A stretch of 64,000 nt of DNA from Crossiella sp. S99.2. Lineage in GTDB: Bacteria; Actinomycetota; Actinomycetes; Mycobacteriales; Pseudonocardiaceae. The notes under the pieces are model-generated. The model made no database searches. It was not told where the DNA came from and worked only from the letters and a program-made list of their open reading frames with translations. Position numbers and translations under genes: made by a program. How positions within the stretch are numbered: position 1 is the first letter of the stretch; each line of letters begins with the position of its first letter. The stretch is from positions 744,001 to 808,000 of the forward strand of contig NZ_JALMDK010000004.1 in the NCBI RefSeq assembly GCF_023094165.1. Reading direction: 5' to 3'. Shown in pieces: positions 34,211 to 43,192 of this stretch.

Positions 34211-36307
34211 ATGTTCCGGCTCGGATCCGCACTCCAGCTCATCGCTCCTGCTCCACGGTCTCGGCCGGGCGGCCGATCCCCGGTGTGGGAGGGATTGCTC
34301 ACTCGGATCGCGTTCATCCGGGCCTGTCTTCCACGGCCGTTGTCGTGGCTTCTCGATGATCCCCGGCGTGCGCTGTTGTTGCTGTGGCTGATCGGCGTGT
34401 TCGTGGTGGGTCTGGGCCGTATCGCGTTGGCTCAGAACGGAATCATCGTCGGACCGGATCTGGCCCGTGGCGGACCGCCCACCCTGTTTGAGAAGTACGG
34501 TCCGCTGGATTACAAGCTGTTGATCCAGCCCCATGACAAGTCCTCAAGCTGGTTCGATATCGCCAAGGCCGGCTTGAGCGTGCTGGGCTGGTTGAACAAT
34601 GTGTTGCTGTGGATCAGTCTGGGGCTGGTCTATGGCGGGCTGACCTTGTTGCAGTGGTTCTTGAATCTGACCCTGTACGCCGACACGGCCCCGCAGATCG
34701 ACATCGCGGTCGCCATGATCGCCAACCACGTGTTCTTCCCGCTGATCGCGGCCACCACGGCGATCGGTGCACTGGTCACCTATGGCCGGTGGCGTGGTGG
34801 CGGAGGCGATGTTGTCGGGGATCTGGCGTGGGTTGTGGCCGCCGCTGTGCTGGGTATCGGTTTTGCCTCCGGCCCTTCCTCGATCATGCGCATCATCGAC
34901 GAGGCGCGTCAGGACCTGGCCAACGGTGTGATCACCGGGGCGACCGGATTCTTGAACGCCACCGGGAATCCGACAGGATTTCCGACCCCGGATCTGACCG
35001 GCACTACCCAGCAGGTCGGGTCACGGAAGCTCGCTGACGGCCTGTGGTCGACCTTCGGCGCGACCCCGTGGTGTCTGGTGCAGTTCTCGGACCTGGAAAT
35101 CTGCAAGGTCGCCGGGCACCACGCTCTGGGCAACACCGAGACCTGGCAACGGTGGCTCAAGGCGCTGGAAGACCAGACGGCCATCCCGGAGTTTCGGGAT
35201 CGCACGGACTGGATCCGCGGGAATGATCCCACGCGCACCGGCATGCTCGTGCTGCTCCTGCTCATCGTCATCCCGTTCGCGATTTTCCTGCTCAGGCTGG
35301 TCATCGCGGGACTGACCGCTGTGGTCGGGTTCCTGGTGGTGCTGCTGATCGGCCTGGTGTTCCTGACCTTCTGGACCATTCCCGGCTTCTTTCGCGAGCT
35401 GGGCATCCGGTACTGGATTTACGTTGTGGGACTGCAATTGCAGGCGCTGTTTGTCACTGTGGTGATCGCGGCGGTGATGGTGCTGGTGACGATCATCCTG
35501 ATGGCTGTAGGCCGGTACGGGTTCATGGTGGCCGCGGTGCTCAACGTCATGGCGCTGGTGGCCGCGGTCAAGGCGCGTGCCTGGCTGGAGCTGATGACCA
35601 ACATGAGCGGCGCGTCCTCGATGGGCTACGGCGGTGCCATGGTCATGCACACCGTGGCCGGGGTGACGGCCTCGGCCATCACCAAGATGGTCGGTGGCGG
35701 TGCGCGGGCGGGGATGGATTCGGCGCATCGGGGATGGCGGGAACTGACCGTCAGCACGATTCAGGGCCACTACGACCATCCCCGCTCTAGCGAGCAATCC
35801 AAGACGCGGTCGCGTGCAGGTCTGGACGATGGGCCCACGCGGTCCCGCGGGGCCGGGGGCGGCAGGGGTGGCGAGCCGGCCGCGCTGGAGGTGGGTCGTT
35901 CACGGACACAGCGGGGCTGGGCTCGGGCTACCTCGTGGCTGCAGGAAGCCGGCAGGTCGCTGCTGGTGCCCTTTGGTAAGCCGGGCTCAGCTCGTGCACG
36001 CCGGAGCCGGTCTGAGCGTGGAGCACCTACTGCTGCCTCCTCTGGAGAGCACGGTGGTGGGTCTTCGGCTGCGGAGGCATCCGGTGGCGCCCCGGCAGAC
36101 AGTGGCAGCAAGCGTGGGTCGACTGCGCCTCTTGACGATGCGGGGCGGGGAAGTAGTGCCGGGAAGTCCCGTTCTGGTGAGGAGCAGGTGCACACGATCA
36201 CTTCCATGGATCCTCCGGCACCGCCGAAACCACGACCACGGGGAAAGACCCCGCCGCCTGCTGGTGGTGGCGGCAAGTCTGCACCACCCAAGGGAGGTAC
36301 GTCATGA
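34211..36307 (+). CDS. Polytopic VirB6/TrbL-like channel protein
   Basis: 698 residues with at least seven membrane segments between ~55 and ~470; the first follows a cytoplasmic basic N-terminus, and a cluster of long helices lies at ~345-400. The C-terminal ~175 residues are a hydrophilic Arg/Gly/Ser-rich tail without structure. This matches the large integral channel component between VirB4 and the wall hydrolase in Gram-positive T4SS operons. ATGA overlap with the next gene. Confidence 0.78.
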   Translation: MFRLGSALQLIAPAPRSRPGGRSPVWEGLLTRIAFIRACLPRPLSWLLDDPRRALLLLWLIGVFVVGLGRIALAQNGIIVGPDLARGGPPTLFEKYGPLDYKLLIQPHDKSSSWFDIAKAGLSVLGWLNNVLLWISLGLVYGGLTLLQWFLNLTLYADTAPQIDIAVAMIANHVFFPLIAATTAIGALVTYGRWRGGGGDVVGDLAWVVAAAVLGIGFASGPSSIMRIIDEARQDLANGVITGATGFLNATGNPTGFPTPDLTGTTQQVGSRKLADGLWSTFGATPWCLVQFSDLEICKVAGHHALGNTETWQRWLKALEDQTAIPEFRDRTDWIRGNDPTRTGMLVLLLLIVIPFAIFLLRLVIAGLTAVVGFLVVLLIGLVFLTFWTIPGFFRELGIRYWIYVVGLQLQALFVTVVIAAVMVLVTIILMAVGRYGFMVAAVLNVMALVAAVKARAWLELMTNMSGASSMGYGGAMVMHTVAGVTASAITKMVGGGARAGMDSAHRGWRELTVSTIQGHYDHPRSSEQSKTRSRAGLDDGPTRSRGAGGGRGGEPAALEVGRSRTQRGWARATSWLQEAGRSLLVPFGKPGSARARRSRSERGAPTAASSGEHGGGSSAAEASGGAPADSGSKRGSTAPLDDAGRGSSAGKSRSGEEQVHTITSMDPPAPPKPRPRGKTPPPAGGGGKSAPPKGGTS

Positions 36308-37341
36308 CGGAGAATCCGGAGGCTGACGCCCAGCGCGTGCGGAGGACTGTTCCGGGCACGAGTGGGCGCGATGCCAGTCCTGGAGAACGCCTCCGCACGG
36401 TGCGGCAGGCACTGGTGGGGTCTGATCTGGTGGCGCCGGGCCCGGGCCTGCTGCCGTTTGGGCGGCGTGCCCGTGCTCTGCGGCGTCGCCGCCGGGAGGT
36501 GGCCACCGTCGCCGAGCAGCGGCGGCGTGAGTTGCGTGAGCAGGTGCTGGCAGAGTGGGTTTCGCGAGACCCCGTTGCTCGGCGGCGGCGCCGGGTCAGG
36601 GGGCGGGTTCCTCGTGGTGGAGTCCTTGCGCTGGCCGGTGTCACCGCGGCGGTGTTCACCGTCGTGGCGTTAATGCCCTCGACAGTGGCTGACCCGGTGC
36701 AGGACGGTCCCAGCCAGCTCACCCAGATATCTGCGTCGCCGGCGGGTCCACGTGTGACCGCTTCGAGTGTCGCCTCCGCTTCGAGCACAGCTTCGAGCGT
36801 GCCTGTCCAGGACAAGGCCGTGCCGCCTGTTCCACCCGTTCCGCCTTCGGGTGTGAGCGCACTGTCGCCCCCTCCTGCGCTTCCGCCTGTGGATCCGGGT
36901 TCGGTGCGGCTGGTGGAGCCACCACCGCCGACAGTGGACTCCGCGGAGTTGTCCACTCCGGAGTCCGCGGCCGTGGCGTGGCTGTCTCGCTGGTGTCCCT
37001 TCGACTATCGCCAGCCGTTGGGCGCTGCCGAGGATCGGTCACGTGATGCCATGACGGCTCAGGAGTGGTCGCGCTTTGATCCGCGCGGCAACCCTGCGGT
37101 GCAACGTTCCTGGCAGCTGACTGTCGCCGCACGGGAAACGGCTCGTTGTTCCCAGCCTCAGGCGCTGGTCTCCCCCGCTGCTCCCCGCACCGCCGATTCC
37201 GCGATCGTGTTCCTGGATGCGTGGCGGGTGGTGACTGCGGAGAACGGCACGTCCTACACCGAGTCCGTCCAGGAAAGTCGCATCCTCCGGCGAGAACCGG
37301 ACCGGCTCTGGCGGGTGGACGCGGCCACGGTGGGCGGGTGA
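36304..37341 (+). CDS. Single-pass conjugation protein with Pro-rich linker
   Basis: The N-terminal ~95 residues are very Arg-rich and cytoplasmic, then one helix (~100-122: VLALAGVTAAVFTVVALM), a long Ser/Pro linker (~125-215) and a C-terminal small domain beginning 'STPESAAVAWLSRWCPFDY'. The domain resembles the exported NTF2-like part of the other transfer proteins. It probably reaches across the wall. Confidence 0.65.
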   Translation: MTENPEADAQRVRRTVPGTSGRDASPGERLRTVRQALVGSDLVAPGPGLLPFGRRARALRRRRREVATVAEQRRRELREQVLAEWVSRDPVARRRRRVRGRVPRGGVLALAGVTAAVFTVVALMPSTVADPVQDGPSQLTQISASPAGPRVTASSVASASSTASSVPVQDKAVPPVPPVPPSGVSALSPPPALPPVDPGSVRLVEPPPPTVDSAELSTPESAAVAWLSRWCPFDYRQPLGAAEDRSRDAMTAQEWSRFDPRGNPAVQRSWQLTVAARETARCSQPQALVSPAAPRTADSAIVFLDAWRVVTAENGTSYTESVQESRILRREPDRLWRVDAATVGG

Positions 37342-37347
37342 GCCGCG

Positions 37348-38511
37348 GTGAGGGGCGTCATCGGCCTTGCGGCAGGTTTTCTCGGGTTGCTCTTGCTCAC
37401 CATCATTATGGGAGTGGGCAGCATGGGCGGTGGTCTGTCGTCGCCGCCGCCGGGTGGTTGCACGACAGGTGATCCTGGTGATGGCCCCAGGCCGGGGCCG
37501 CCGGACTCCCCTCGTGAGGTGAAGCTGTCCGCGGCGCAGATGGCCGTGGCTCGGACCATTGTCGCTACGGGCAAAGGCATGGGTGTGCAGCAGCGTGGCC
37601 TGGCTCTGGGTCTGGCGGTGGCCATGCAGGAATCCACGCTGAATCCGGATGCGGTCAGCGGCCGCAGCGTGGGGCTGTTCCAGCAACAAGGCGAGCTGTA
37701 CCAGCACGTGAATCGGCGGGACCCCGAGTCAACCTCCGCGGCCTTCTACACCATGTTGCTGCGCCGTGTGCCTGGCTATGCCGACCAGGCGAATGTGGGT
37801 TTTGCCGCGGCAGCACAGGAGGTGCAGCGTTCCGGCGCCGGAGCGCACTGGTATGCCCGGTGGGAGCGGTGGGCCTTGGGCATGGCTGCCCAGTTGGATC
37901 TGGGGCCGCTGAGCCAGCCACGGCCTGGTGAGACTGTGTGCAAGGTCGGCGGGGGTTCCGGAGCCGTCAAGGTGATGGTGAAAGGGCTGACGGTGGTGCT
38001 GCCGCCAGAGGCCGGTGTGCAGGGCGAGTTCACTTTCCCCAATTCCCAGGCGGCCACCGCTGCCGCCGCTGCACTGTCCTATCTGGGCACTCCCTACGCC
38101 TGGGGAGGCGGCGACGCGCAGGGGCCTGGCCGGGGAACCCGCGATGGTGGTCCGGCTGATAGGCACAAGGACTTCGAGAAGGTCGGGTTTGACTGTTCCG
38201 GTCTGACGACCTATGCCTGGGCACAGGCTGGGGTGAATCTGGTTCGCCAGTCTGCGGGGCAGTTCATGTCGGCGCGCACCAAGGTTCCGTGGGAGCGGGC
38301 GCTTCCTGGAGCCCTGCTGTTCTGGGACACCGCCAAGGTGCACCACGTCGCCTTGTACCTAGGCGAAGTCGACCTGGGTGGCCGGCAGGGGAAGAGGAAG
38401 TTCATGGTCGAGGCACCCTATTCAGGGTCCTTCGTCCGCGTCAGCCCTGTACAGCTGTCGGGGCTCCGCTCTCAGGTCGCCCATCCCTGGGGCGAGACAC
38501 GGTCGTCCTGA
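37348..38511 (+). CDS. Bifunctional wall hydrolase: lysozyme-like plus NlpC/P60
   Basis: GTG 37348, six bases after the previous stop. An N-terminal helix (GLAAGFLGLLLLTIIMGVG) anchors it. Residues ~65-190 are transglycosylase-like with 'ALAVAMQESTLNPDAVSGRSVGLFQQ' containing the Glu. Residues ~235-385 are NlpC/P60 with Cys in 'GFDCSGLTTYAWAQAG', His in 'VHHVALYLG' and the family WGG segment. Such two-domain enzymes open peptidoglycan for the conjugation channel. Confidence 0.88.
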   Translation: MRGVIGLAAGFLGLLLLTIIMGVGSMGGGLSSPPPGGCTTGDPGDGPRPGPPDSPREVKLSAAQMAVARTIVATGKGMGVQQRGLALGLAVAMQESTLNPDAVSGRSVGLFQQQGELYQHVNRRDPESTSAAFYTMLLRRVPGYADQANVGFAAAAQEVQRSGAGAHWYARWERWALGMAAQLDLGPLSQPRPGETVCKVGGGSGAVKVMVKGLTVVLPPEAGVQGEFTFPNSQAATAAAAALSYLGTPYAWGGGDAQGPGRGTRDGGPADRHKDFEKVGFDCSGLTTYAWAQAGVNLVRQSAGQFMSARTKVPWERALPGALLFWDTAKVHHVALYLGEVDLGGRQGKRKFMVEAPYSGSFVRVSPVQLSGLRSQVAHPWGETRSS

Positions 38512-38752
38512 ATGGACTGTTGGTCTCGCGATCCCCGGTGTTCCGTGCGGGTCATCGTTGCTGCGTCGTCGCGAGGGGAAAACCTCTGTACCGCGATAGC
38601 CCATGTTGTCTGGCAGCTCAGCGAATCCGTCCCCTGTCCGGCATCAGCTTGCCCCCCGAGTACTCCCGGATACCGGGCCTGGCTTCCCGTCAGATCCTGC
38701 CGCTGGGATCCCCCGTTGGGCAGGAATCCGTTAACTGTTAAGGAGAACGTCT

Positions 38753-39100
38753 GTGATCCAGGAGCACACCAGCGGTGCCTCGCGAGAGGGAACCGCGGCA
38801 GGGCCAGGTAGAGACGACCGCGCCGCGGCGCGAGGCGAGCGGGACAGGACGGTCATCGTGGGAGGCTGCCGGAGGAGCCGGTTGCGCTCGTTTCGGTCTC
38901 CGATCTCCGCTCGTGGCCGTCAGAGTGCAGTGTCCGTACTGGAGTTCCTGGCCGTGCGGAGGCCGATGGCGGGTCGTCTGCCGACTGTGAACGAACCGGA
39001 CGGCGGGCTTGGTCTCCGTAAGGCTTGGGCCAGGAGGAGGACCGCGTCTCTCGGCTGCGGACACGAGTGGACTGTCGGGAGGTGGCCGCTGTGCCGGTGA
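38753..39100 (+). CDS. Small Arg-rich protein coupled to the coupling-protein gene
   Basis: A GTG with an excellent AAGGAGA site seven nucleotides upstream opens a 115-codon frame whose TGA shares an A with an ATG of the next gene (TGATG at 39098-39102). The ribosome site and overlap argue that it is translated, although the very basic composition is poor evidence by itself. No family recognised; it could serve mainly to couple translation of the T4CP. Confidence 0.45.
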   Translation: MIQEHTSGASREGTAAGPGRDDRAAARGERDRTVIVGGCRRSRLRSFRSPISARGRQSAVSVLEFLAVRRPMAGRLPTVNEPDGGLGLRKAWARRRTASLGCGHEWTVGRWPLCR

Positions 39101-41136
39101 TGTCTGGGAAATCCCGTCTGTTTACCCGCCGCGAGCGGTATCAGTGGTTGCTGCTGGTGGTCCTGGGCGTCCTTGCCGCTGTAGCGGCGGCGGCGCTGGG
39201 CGTGGGGTTCGCGTCATGGTGGGACGGGCTGGGGTGGCAGTGGCCGCGGGTGGGGCTTCGGCCGTTGTTCACCGGTGACGGCTCATCGGGGTTGCTGGGG
39301 TTGCCCCGCGGGGATCAGCCTTTGACCGGCCGGCGGCAGTTCCAGTTCCCTGTTTCTGTGGTGTGGGCCGGCAACCCGTGGTTGATCGCCGGTGTGGCGG
39401 GTGCGTTGTGGCTGGGCTGGTTCCGCTACGTCTTGCAACCGTTGCATCGGCTGTTCGCTGAGCCCGCTCGGCATCAGCATCTGGCTGGGCGCCGGGAGAT
39501 CCGCGCGGTTCTGGGAGTACGGGCTGCGCGTCGCACTGGGGCGTGGACGTGGCCGTCTAGTTCGCGGTGGCAGCGGTGGTGGATGCCGGTGACAGCGTTC
39601 GCCTGGTGTGTCGGCTATCCGAAGCGGGGCGGATGGCAGCGACGGATGTGGGTCAATTTCGAGTGGCGGGCCCGGATTGTGGCCGGTCCGGGCTGGGGCA
39701 AGACCGAGCGCGCGCTGGTCCGGATCGTCCGGCAACTGCCGGGTGGGTGCATGGTGTGCTCGATCGAGCCGGGGATCTTCACCCGCACGGTTCTGGCTCG
39801 TCGGTTCCGCCGGCAGCGGTTGCGGTGGTGGTGGCTGAGCCTGCTGGCGCGGCCGTGGTTGCCTCGGTGGGAGGCTCCTGTGGCGGTGGTCGATTTCACC
39901 TCACCGGATGCCCGTCAGGCCGCTGGGTGGCCTGAGGTGAAGTGGAATCTGTTGATCGGGTGCGAATCGATCACGGTGGCCACGCGGTATGCCGAGGCGT
40001 TGGTGACCGGGGTCGAGGCGGAGCAGAAGCAGGAACGTGGCAGCGGCAATGACAAGTTCTTCAGGGATTCCGCCGGTGAGGTTGTCGCGGCGTGGCTGCA
40101 TGCGGCTCGTCTGGGCGGTTTGGAGATCAGTGACATCCTGGTGTGGCTGGGGCAGGTGGACCATCCGCAACCGCGCTCGATTCTGGAGTCTGACGAGCGC
40201 GCTGACTCCAGCGCGCTCAGCGCGCTCAACACACATCTGGACGGACTGGCCGGCACGACGACCAGTGGCGTGAAACGGTATGTCTCGTTGGCGTTGCGGG
40301 CGCTGGCTTCTCGTGACGGGCAGCGCATGTCTGGCTCTCAGCATGATCCGGATCAGTTCGACATTCGCCGGTTCATCGCCGAGGGCGGAACGCTGTATCT
40401 GCTGGCGGATCCGACTGTGATCGACCGGGTGCGGCCGCTGCTGTCGTTGTTCGCCGCTGAGGTATTCCGAGCGGGAGAGCAGGAGGCGTTGGCGCAGCCG
40501 GCCCCGTATCGGCTTCCTCAGCCGTTCATCGGGGTGGTCGATGAACTGCGTGCGGGCATCACGATTCCGGATTTGCCGTACACGGTGACGGCGCGGCGGA
40601 AGTACGGGATCGGTGTTATTTATGCGGTTCAGTCGGCGTCGCAGGAGGACGCGCTCTATGGGGCGGAGGCTGAGGCGTTGCGCTCCGGGGCTCGGGTGTC
40701 GGTGGTGGGCGGGCTGGAGATGTCGAGCGCGTCGGAGTTGACCCGGCGGGCCGGGGTCGGGCCGGTGGTGGTTCCCACGCATGCGGATCGGCTCGGTGGC
40801 CGCAATTCAGAGACTGTGGCGCGGGAGGAGATTCTGCCGATCTCGGATCAGCAGCGGTTGCGTGATGGTGAGGCCGTGCTGGCGGTGCATGGGCTGCCGT
40901 TGATGGTGGCGCGGCTGCCCTCGACCTATGAGCAGTGGTGGTTGGCCCGGCGGTTGCGGCATGAGGCGGCCGCGGTGAGTGCCGATGTTGTGAAGGCGCG
41001 GTCGGTCGTGGCGCCGGTGCGCCGGGAGCCGAGTGCGGCGGCGCGCGCCGCCGGTTTCGGTGCTGAGCCAGGTGCCGCGCCGTTGCCACCTGGGCTGGGC
41101 AGTCGGTCTGATGATGGTCGCGGTAGTGGGAGGTAG
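39091..41136 (+). CDS. VirD4/TraG-like type IV coupling protein
   Basis: GTG 39091 follows GGGAGG with an alternative ATG at 39100. Two N-terminal helices (~12-35 and ~95-115) precede the cytosolic ATPase. Walker A is GPGWGKTE (~200-207), with Glu rather than Ser/Thr at the end, and the Walker B region is 'PFIGVVDELRAGI'. A six-helix all-alpha region with 'LLIGCESITVATRYAEALVTGVEA' follows Walker A. It delivers the relaxase-DNA complex to the channel. Confidence 0.85.
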   Translation: MPVMSGKSRLFTRRERYQWLLLVVLGVLAAVAAAALGVGFASWWDGLGWQWPRVGLRPLFTGDGSSGLLGLPRGDQPLTGRRQFQFPVSVVWAGNPWLIAGVAGALWLGWFRYVLQPLHRLFAEPARHQHLAGRREIRAVLGVRAARRTGAWTWPSSSRWQRWWMPVTAFAWCVGYPKRGGWQRRMWVNFEWRARIVAGPGWGKTERALVRIVRQLPGGCMVCSIEPGIFTRTVLARRFRRQRLRWWWLSLLARPWLPRWEAPVAVVDFTSPDARQAAGWPEVKWNLLIGCESITVATRYAEALVTGVEAEQKQERGSGNDKFFRDSAGEVVAAWLHAARLGGLEISDILVWLGQVDHPQPRSILESDERADSSALSALNTHLDGLAGTTTSGVKRYVSLALRALASRDGQRMSGSQHDPDQFDIRRFIAEGGTLYLLADPTVIDRVRPLLSLFAAEVFRAGEQEALAQPAPYRLPQPFIGVVDELRAGITIPDLPYTVTARRKYGIGVIYAVQSASQEDALYGAEAEALRSGARVSVVGGLEMSSASELTRRAGVGPVVVPTHADRLGGRNSETVAREEILPISDQQRLRDGEAVLAVHGLPLMVARLPSTYEQWWLARRLRHEAAAVSADVVKARSVVAPVRREPSAAARAAGFGAEPGAAPLPPGLGSRSDDGRGSGR

Positions 41137-41141
41137 TTCGG

Positions 41142-41684
41142 GTGCGGCTTGACCAGTTCGATGCTGATGACTTCGAGGTGCTCCGGGAGCTCTATGACGC
41201 GCCGACGTCGGGCAGTGGTCCTGGTAAGCGCCGGGCGCGGCACCCGTGGAATCGGCGGGCGCTGACGGAGCGCGAGGCTGACGCTCAGGATCGCCTGTCG
41301 AGGACGTTCGCCGTGCACTACAACAGGCGGTGGGCTCAGAGTGTCCGGGAGTTGATCCCGCCGTGCTGGCCGGAGCACGATGAGCTGACCGATGAGCTGG
41401 ATACGTTGTGCTGGACCTGGTACTACGCGCACTGGGATGAGCGCGCGAACGCACTGACCCCCGCGGAGTTCCGTCTGCGTTATCTGCCGGGATTTCGGTC
41501 GCGGTTGCCGCGGTTGCTGGGGCCTAACGGCCTGCTGTGCCAGGAGGGTAAGCATCCTGTGGGGTGGCGTCGTGTGGTGGAGGCGCAGATCCAGGTGCTG
41601 GAGGCGATCGGTCGCGACCGTGGCGCCGCGAAGGCCGCGCGGATCCGCCTGAGGGAACAGGATTTCGGGTTCGGCGTTGAGTAG
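41142..41684 (+). CDS. DUF4913-like protein of actinobacterial mobile elements
   Basis: GTG 41142 with GGGAGGTAG upstream, five bases after the T4CP stop. The core 'WPEHDELTDELDTLCWTWYYAHW...PAEFRLRYLPGFRSRLPRLLGPNGLL' resembles DUF4913, common on conjugative elements of actinomycetes and of unknown role. Soluble; no catalytic motif. Confidence 0.65.
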   Translation: MRLDQFDADDFEVLRELYDAPTSGSGPGKRRARHPWNRRALTEREADAQDRLSRTFAVHYNRRWAQSVRELIPPCWPEHDELTDELDTLCWTWYYAHWDERANALTPAEFRLRYLPGFRSRLPRLLGPNGLLCQEGKHPVGWRRVVEAQIQVLEAIGRDRGAAKAARIRLREQDFGFGVE

Positions 41685-42165
41685 CTCCGGACGAGACCGA
41701 ACCCAGCGAACCCTGTAGCACAGGTCCAGACCTGCATTGCCTCTCCCGTCTCTCTCGAGCGTGCCGGCTCTCGGGGAGAGCGGATCCGCCACCGCGGGTC
41801 GGTGACTGTGTCGTTCGGAGTGCGGCCGTGAAGACGTGCACTGGGACTGTCCTGGATCGACAGGGGGCGGCGCGGCGTACACGGCTATCGGAGTGCTGCT
41901 GACCAGTCCATCTGGTGCGATGTGCGCCCTCGGCTGCGGTGTTGGCACTTCGTGCGGCGGATGTCGGCTGGTGTGGGAGGGGGCCTTTGTCGCTGTGACA
42001 GCGCCCTGTACTTGTCTGAGTATGTAGGTCGGGATGTGCTGGCCGTCTTGTTCCTGTCTTGTCGGTGGAGTGCCTATTTCGGGTGTTTCCGGGGCTGGTT
42101 GCTGTACTCGGTGTGTGCGTTGTTGGTTGGCTTCTCCTGCGAGATGCCGTGATGAGGGGAGAGTC
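41685..42165. other. 480-bp gap without a supported gene
   Basis: Only short frames without ribosome sites. Nothing recognised apart from a few short G-rich inverted repeats near 41750-41800. Confidence 0.4.
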
Positions 42166-42912
42166 GTGTTCGCGGACGCGAGCGAAGAGTTCATCCTCAC
42201 GGGATGGACGCTGCTGCTGCCAGAGGATGCGCTTCGGCTGGTGTTGCGGGTCGAGCAGGTACAGCGGCACGGCGAGGCTATGACGGTGGAGATGTTGCTG
42301 GCGCCGTTGGGCGGGTTGCAGGCACCGCTGGGGCGCTGGGCGGACTCGGCCGGGACAGCCGAGCAAGCAGAACAGGGCCAGCTCGCCAGGCTGGACCGGT
42401 ATCTAGCGGGGCTGCCTGCGTTTGCGCAACACGGCCTGGCGTATCCGGTGTCGATGGGGCAGTTGCTGGCGCTGCTGGAGCAGGTCGGTGTGCTGAAGCG
42501 GGCGACGGAAGGCGTGGAGTACCGGTGGTCAATCGCCCGTCCGATGAGCCGTGCAGATGAGGTCTTGGACTTGCCAGAGGGGGCGCTAGGCGGGATCGAG
42601 CGGGTGCGCTGGTTCACCATGGCCGCGGTGCCCGGTTTCACAGCTCTGCTGCCTCACTTGTGGGATATGGGCAAGCCAGCGGTGCTGGAGTGCACCCTGG
42701 CCGGGCTCGCTGCGGACTGCGAGGTGGCTGAGGAATCCGTGCGTGCTGCGCTGCAGCACGGCATCGAGATGAACTACTGGACTGTCACTGCACCTGTTTC
42801 GCAGGGGCAGGCGGTGCGGGCTGATCCGGAGCGGGTGAGTTCCTCGACTGTGGTCACAGTGATGCTGGATTGGGAGTTCCTCGACCGGGTGCTGGCCAGG
42901 CAGACAGGCTGA
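42166..42912 (+). CDS. Hypothetical protein, possible winged-helix
   Basis: GTG 42166 is preceded by GAGGGGAGA. 248 residues, acidic, all soluble, with a C-terminal region ('VLECTLAGLAADCEVAEESVRAALQHGIEMNYW') that reads like a winged helix-turn-helix. The last gene of the rightward transfer block. Function unknown; regulation of transfer is a guess. Confidence 0.55.
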   Translation: MFADASEEFILTGWTLLLPEDALRLVLRVEQVQRHGEAMTVEMLLAPLGGLQAPLGRWADSAGTAEQAEQGQLARLDRYLAGLPAFAQHGLAYPVSMGQLLALLEQVGVLKRATEGVEYRWSIARPMSRADEVLDLPEGALGGIERVRWFTMAAVPGFTALLPHLWDMGKPAVLECTLAGLAADCEVAEESVRAALQHGIEMNYWTVTAPVSQGQAVRADPERVSSSTVVTVMLDWEFLDRVLARQTG

Positions 42913-43192
42913 GAGTGGCTCGGTGCCCGCGTGGTGAGGTGTCTTTTAGACATTCGGGTGGGCTGTTGTTCGACCGTCAGCGGTGGCGTTCGGCATCTAA
43001 CAGCCACCGGCCACAGCGGTTCTCGGGTGGCCCGGTGAGGATGCCGGACCACCCGTTGGTCGTGGTGACCAGGCTGGCCGGTGTGTCGCGGTCGGGCAGA
43101 CTAGGAGATGCAGGGCGTGTGGTGCACGGTCTGCGATGCCGGGTGCCTCTCTGGGAACTGGCGCGCTACGCGTGGGTTGGAGGGGCCTTCCG

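Noticed and set aside
41685..42165. Short frames between DUF4913-like and hypothetical genes
   Set aside because: No ribosome sites and no natural composition.
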